Below are positions 6,811 through 8,830 of a DNA stretch of 8,830 nt, piece after piece. Under the pieces are notes generated by a model. It saw nothing but the letters and a program-made list of their open reading frames with translations. It made no database searches and was not told the DNA's origin. Location: NCBI GenBank assembly GCA_023430065.1, contig JAEZCG010000080.1, forward strand, positions 1 to 8,830, given 5' to 3'. Numbering within the stretch: position 1 is the stretch's first letter; each line of letters starts with the position of its first letter. Position numbers and translations under genes: made by a program. The DNA comes from Pseudomonadota bacterium. GTDB taxonomy: Bacteria > Pseudomonadota > Gammaproteobacteria > Burkholderiales > SHXO01.

Positions 6811-7572
6811 TCAGGCGCGCACGTCGCGGGAGTCTGCCTGTTCGGCATAAGCGCCCCGCATCGACTCCAGGATGTGATCGTAAAACGGCAGGATGGTCGG
6901 CCGCAGTCCCGTGTGCATGTTTCCGACATGGATCATCGACGGCACACGCACCCCTCGGTGCTCCACGGGGGCACCGATCTGGTGGATGCCGATGCCGAGG
7001 TGGCCGAGGTGGCCGGCGAGCCGCGGCTCGGTGAGGACGAAGAGCCGCTCGATCTCGTTGAGCATCGCGGCGGCAATCACGCCGAGATAGAGGCCCACGA
7101 GCAGGTGGGGAAAACGTTGTCGCGGACCGCCCGCGATATCCGCGTCGGACCCCGGTATTTCCTGTGACATTTCACCTTTCCGGCGCCTGAACCCGCGAAC
7201 GACCGAGAGGCGGGACACCTCGGCGATGTGAATTCGCTGGACCGGGTCGTGCGGCACGATGCCCCGATTGAGGCGAGTGCAGACGCGCTCGAAAGGCAGC
7301 GGCTCCTGTGGACGGTCCGTGGGCACGCGGACCAGGCGCACGCATGCGATGAAGGACGCAGAGGGGCGGTGACGCATCAGCACGTGCAGCGCGTTCTGAT
7401 CGTACTGGTCCGTCTCCAGGCCGTCCGCCCGGGGCGGTTCGAACCTCAGGTCCTCGCAGTAGACGCTGTGGCGGATGCGATACGCGCTTTCCTTGAGGCT
7501 CGGGACGGTCGCCGGGACGATCTCGAACCACTCGCGAAACGCCTCGAGCAAGCCTGTGACAACCGGGGACAA
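6811..7572 (-). CDS. PEP-CTERM/exosortase system-associated acyltransferase (LuxI-like)
   Basis: This 253-residue protein resembles the acyl-homoserine-lactone synthase-like family found in genomes with the PEP-CTERM/exosortase system. The LuxI-type landmarks appear in order: RIRHSVYCEDLRFE (32-45), the acidic ETDQYDQNALHVL (53-65) matching the D-x-Y/F-D region of LuxI enzymes, FIACVRLV (74-81) and AEVSRLSV (117-124) matching the E-x-S-R core. The reaction is unproven; transfer of a long acyl chain to an amino acid or related acceptor is the best guess. I chose TTG 7572 because AGGAG lies 5 nt upstream (7578-7582 on the plus strand) and the resulting size suits the family. The open frame continues to ATG 7761, but that extension looks non-coding. 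It is convergent with the ABC permeases and divergent from the FeeM-like gene. Confidence 0.85.
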   Translation of the reverse strand: MSPVVTGLLEAFREWFEIVPATVPSLKESAYRIRHSVYCEDLRFEPPRADGLETDQYDQNALHVLMRHRPSASFIACVRLVRVPTDRPQEPLPFERVCTRLNRGIVPHDPVQRIHIAEVSRLSVVRGFRRRKGEMSQEIPGSDADIAGGPRQRFPHLLVGLYLGVIAAAMLNEIERLFVLTEPRLAGHLGHLGIGIHQIGAPVEHRGVRVPSMIHVGNMHTGLRPTILPFYDHILESMRGAYAEQADSRDVRA

Positions 7573-7577
7573 GCGAT

Positions 7578-7582
7578 CTCCT
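7578..7582 (-). promoter_or_regulatory. Ribosome binding site deciding a TTG start
   Basis: The minus strand reads AGGAG followed by ATCGC and TTG. This is the only good Shine-Dalgarno near the N-terminus of the LuxI-like acyltransferase and supports TTG 7572 over ATG 7761. Confidence 0.75.
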
Positions 7583-7888
7583 GATTTCTTGGTGCCGTGC
7601 CCGGCTCGCTGGATGCATGCGCGGGGCGGCACTCCAGCATGGTAATCGGCTCCCCGGTAAATTTCTTCATGTCTGACGTTAAACAGAGACACTTGCCTTG
7701 CGTCATGACCGCCGTCATGCTTCACGCTGTCGTCGAGCACCGGAGACGATGGCGATCGCATGAGATCGCCTCCCGCGTCCCGTCACTTGCGCCGAACCGA
7801 CCGTACGAAGTGAGAAATACCATCGTCGTGCGAAGGCCTCGAGCCGCTCGAGGAAAGTGTAGACGATGCCAGCGCTACGCGGCGCCGC
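7583..7888. other. Divergent intergenic region with two inverted repeats
   Basis: There is no credible gene in this stretch; the open frames crossing it lack ribosome sites and recognisable protein patterns. It holds two perfect dyads. GGCGATC-N6-GATCGCC spans 7751-7770, and CCTCGAG-CCG-CTCGAGG spans 7837-7853 (7-bp arms, 3-nt centre). Either could be an operator or a hairpin controlling one of the divergent acyltransferase genes. No convincing promoter for the minus-strand acyltransferase was found. Confidence 0.5.
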
Positions 7889-7894
7889 TGTCTC

Positions 7895-7906
7895 CGTCTG
7901 CAGACG
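7895..7906. promoter_or_regulatory. Perfect 12-bp palindrome upstream of the FeeM-like gene
   Basis: CGTCTGCAGACG is a perfect palindrome centred 71.5 bp upstream of the -24 GG at 7972. The centres of enhancer-like copies B and C lie at the same distance from their promoters, although the base sequence differs. It may be the activator site of this promoter. Confidence 0.4.
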
Positions 7907-7939
7907 ATGACATGCAGCCACTGGTTGATGAATAACAAA

Positions 7940-7952
7940 TAATGCACTGATT
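7940..7952 (-). promoter_or_regulatory. IHF-like site of the FeeM-like gene
   Basis: The minus strand reads AATCAGTGCATTA, a full match to WATCARNNNNTTR. It is centred 26 bp upstream of the -24 GG, exactly as at the first PEP-CTERM gene, in an AT-rich patch. Confidence 0.55.
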
Positions 7953-7969
7953 TCCCGTGATTTTACTTT

Positions 7970-7986
7970 CTGGCACCGAGATTGCT
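7970..7986 (+). promoter_or_regulatory. Strong sigma-54 (-24/-12) promoter of the FeeM-like gene
   Basis: CTGGCACCGAGATTGCT matches the consensus YTGGCACG-N4-TTGCW at every position but one (C for the final G of the -24 box). GG is at 7972-7973 and GC at 7984-7985, 10 bp apart. The predicted start is near 7997, giving a leader of about 79 nt. Confidence 0.88.
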
Positions 7987-8019
7987 AACTCGGGTCCGCG
8001 CCAACGTATGGCCAAAATG

Positions 8020-8035
8020 CTGTAAGCATTCACAG
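8020..8035. promoter_or_regulatory. Lux-box-like dyad in the leader of the FeeM-like gene
   Basis: CTGTAAGCATTCACAG has the CTGT-N8-ACAG arrangement of the classical lux box and the CT-N12-AG framework of las/rhl boxes. The flanking bases do not continue the dyad. It overlaps AATGCT-GTA-AGCATT (8016-8030), a second inverted repeat that could fold as a small leader hairpin. It lies downstream of the predicted sigma-54 start, a position that would suit repression rather than activation. Confidence 0.35.
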
Positions 8036-8044
8036 TGGTCCCAG

Positions 8045-8050
8045 CATAAT
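8045..8050 (+). promoter_or_regulatory. Possible secondary sigma-70 -10 box
   Basis: CATAAT matches TATAAT at five of six positions and would start transcription near 8057, just ahead of the ribosome site GGGAGG (8065-8070). No -35 box is recognisable at the usual spacing, so this is weak. Confidence 0.2.
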
Positions 8051-8075
8051 TTGCACGATACAGCGGGAGGTCTGG

Positions 8076-8804
8076 ATGTATCTCGAGAGCAGCGGTGTGG
8101 AAGATTCGACTGCGTGGAGCAAGGGGGTGCCCGATGCCTTCGGACAGGATAGGCTGGGGCTTTGCAGTCGTCGATCTCTTCGAGGCAGCATCCACCCGTC
8201 CCAGCTGCAGGTCGTCATCGCCCACAGCCCGGCTCAGCGGGCGCAGGCCTGGGAACTGGCAGCCCGCCGCTATGCCTGGCGCCAGTACGAGTTTTCCGAC
8301 ATGGGCCTGTCGTTCCCGGATGTCCGACGCGCGCCGCACTACACCACGCTGCTGACGCTCCAGCATGGGCGGCCCGTGGCGACGATCACCGTCGGTCTGG
8401 ACAATCCCCACGGCATGCTGGTCGACGAAGTCAATCCCTGCGAAGTCGGGAGCTTGCGCAATGGTGGCGCAAAGGTGGCCGAACTCGTCCGCCTCGCCAT
8501 CGAGGATGGGGTCGATTCCAAGAAGGTCTGGCTGGGGATGCTCGAGACGCTGGTGTCGTTCTGCATGATCGAGCACCGCCGCACCGACATCCTGATCGAA
8601 GTCAACCCACGCCACGTGCCGTTTTACAAGCGTGTGTTCGGATTCGAGCCCTTGGGACCGGAGCGCACCTGCGTACGCGTCGGGGCCCCGTGCCGCCTCC
8701 TGCGTCTGACGCGCGAGACGCTCTATCGCAAGCTTGCCTCGTCCCGGCAGTCTGCCATGGCCTCCGCGCCGTTGGACGAAGTGGAAGAAGCGATCGCGGC
8801 TTGA
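8076..8804 (+). CDS. FeeM-like long-chain N-acyl amino acid synthase (GNAT-fold acyltransferase)
   Basis: This 242-residue protein resembles FeeM-type N-acyl amino acid synthases, which join a long acyl chain from acyl-ACP to an amino acid such as tyrosine. After about 40 non-conserved residues come VVIAHSPAQRAQAWELAARRY, a GNAT/LuxI-like sheet with RPVATITVGLDNP, then KVAELVRLAIEDG (Glu136 and Arg139 in the conserved E-x-x-R). IEVNPRHVPFYKRVFGFEPLG (from 174) is the acyltransferase C-terminal signature. Enzymes of this family are known to be linked to PEP-CTERM/exosortase gene sets, which fits the neighbours. The start is supported by GGGAGG at 8065-8070, 5 nt before ATG. The acceptor amino acid cannot be read from sequence. 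Sigma-54 control is strongly suggested by the promoter at 7970-7986. Other GNAT functions cannot be excluded. Confidence 0.82.
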   Translation: MYLESSGVEDSTAWSKGVPDAFGQDRLGLCSRRSLRGSIHPSQLQVVIAHSPAQRAQAWELAARRYAWRQYEFSDMGLSFPDVRRAPHYTTLLTLQHGRPVATITVGLDNPHGMLVDEVNPCEVGSLRNGGAKVAELVRLAIEDGVDSKKVWLGMLETLVSFCMIEHRRTDILIEVNPRHVPFYKRVFGFEPLGPERTCVRVGAPCRLLRLTRETLYRKLASSRQSAMASAPLDEVEEAIAA

Positions 8805-8830
8805 GCATTGCGTCGGCGGCCCGCGTGGGC

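Noticed and set aside
7591..7602. GGGCACGGCACC on the minus strand upstream of the LuxI-like gene, resembling the -24 box of the second PEP-CTERM promoter
   Set aside because: There is no GC at the -12 position (AA instead), so it lacks the invariant sigma-54 spacing, and it sits almost on the ribosome site.
7573..7761. N-terminal extension of the LuxI-like acyltransferase to ATG 7761
   Set aside because: The extra residues look unstructured, no ribosome site precedes the ATG, and a good one precedes TTG 7572.
7597..7935. Small open frames on both strands in the divergent intergenic region
   Set aside because: They overlap one another and the acyltransferase ends, lack ribosome sites and show no protein-like patterns; the region looks regulatory.
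1..8830. CRISPR arrays, tRNA/rRNA genes, insertion sequences or phage attachment sites
   Set aside because: No repeat-spacer pattern, cloverleaf, transposase motif or flanking terminal repeats were seen on either strand.

Overview
The window reads as chromosomal DNA of a high-GC Gram-negative bacterium, most likely a beta- or gammaproteobacterium. The evidence is an outer-membrane beta-barrel C-terminus ending in Phe, two secreted proteins with PEP-CTERM sorting tails, LolC/MacB-type ABC permeases, sigma-54 promoters, and two acyltransferase families tied to the PEP-CTERM/exosortase system. No exosortase, rRNA, tRNA, CRISPR array or insertion sequence is visible.

Layout. Bases 1-167 are the end of an outer-membrane barrel gene. 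Bases 442-1323 and 1545-2414 are tandem paralogous genes for THxN-type PEP-CTERM proteins, separated by a clear intrinsic terminator. Convergent to them, across a 12-bp perfect hairpin, is a vanillyl-alcohol-oxidase/4-cresol-dehydrogenase type flavoprotein (2487-4160, minus). Divergent from that are two overlapping genes for FtsX/LolC-type ABC permeases (4218-5582 and 5560-6804) with no ATPase gene beside them. Convergent and only 6 bp away is a LuxI-like PEP-CTERM/exosortase-associated acyltransferase (6811-7572, minus, TTG start). About 500 bp of non-coding DNA separates it from a divergent FeeM-like long-chain N-acyl amino acid synthase (8076-8804).

Regulation is the most striking part. 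Both PEP-CTERM genes and the FeeM-like gene are preceded by a GG-N10-GC sigma-54 (-24/-12) promoter with an IHF-like site centred 26-29 bp upstream of the -24 GG. The two PEP-CTERM genes also carry an 18-bp element, TGTCGG-N5-TTTACRG, starting exactly 80 bp before the -24 GG in both cases. A third copy lies 84 bp (eight helical turns) further upstream of the first gene. The FeeM-like gene has a different element, a perfect 12-bp palindrome, centred at the same distance. This looks like a sigma-54 regulon with an enhancer-binding activator, for which PrsR of PEP-CTERM/exosortase loci is the obvious candidate.

How the genes may work together (inference): sigma-54 would co-express sorted surface proteins and a synthase of long-chain N-acyl amino acids. 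The phenol-oxidase-type flavoprotein and the lipid/lipoprotein-type ABC permeases in between could modify or move a lipid product, but nothing in the sequence proves a shared pathway.
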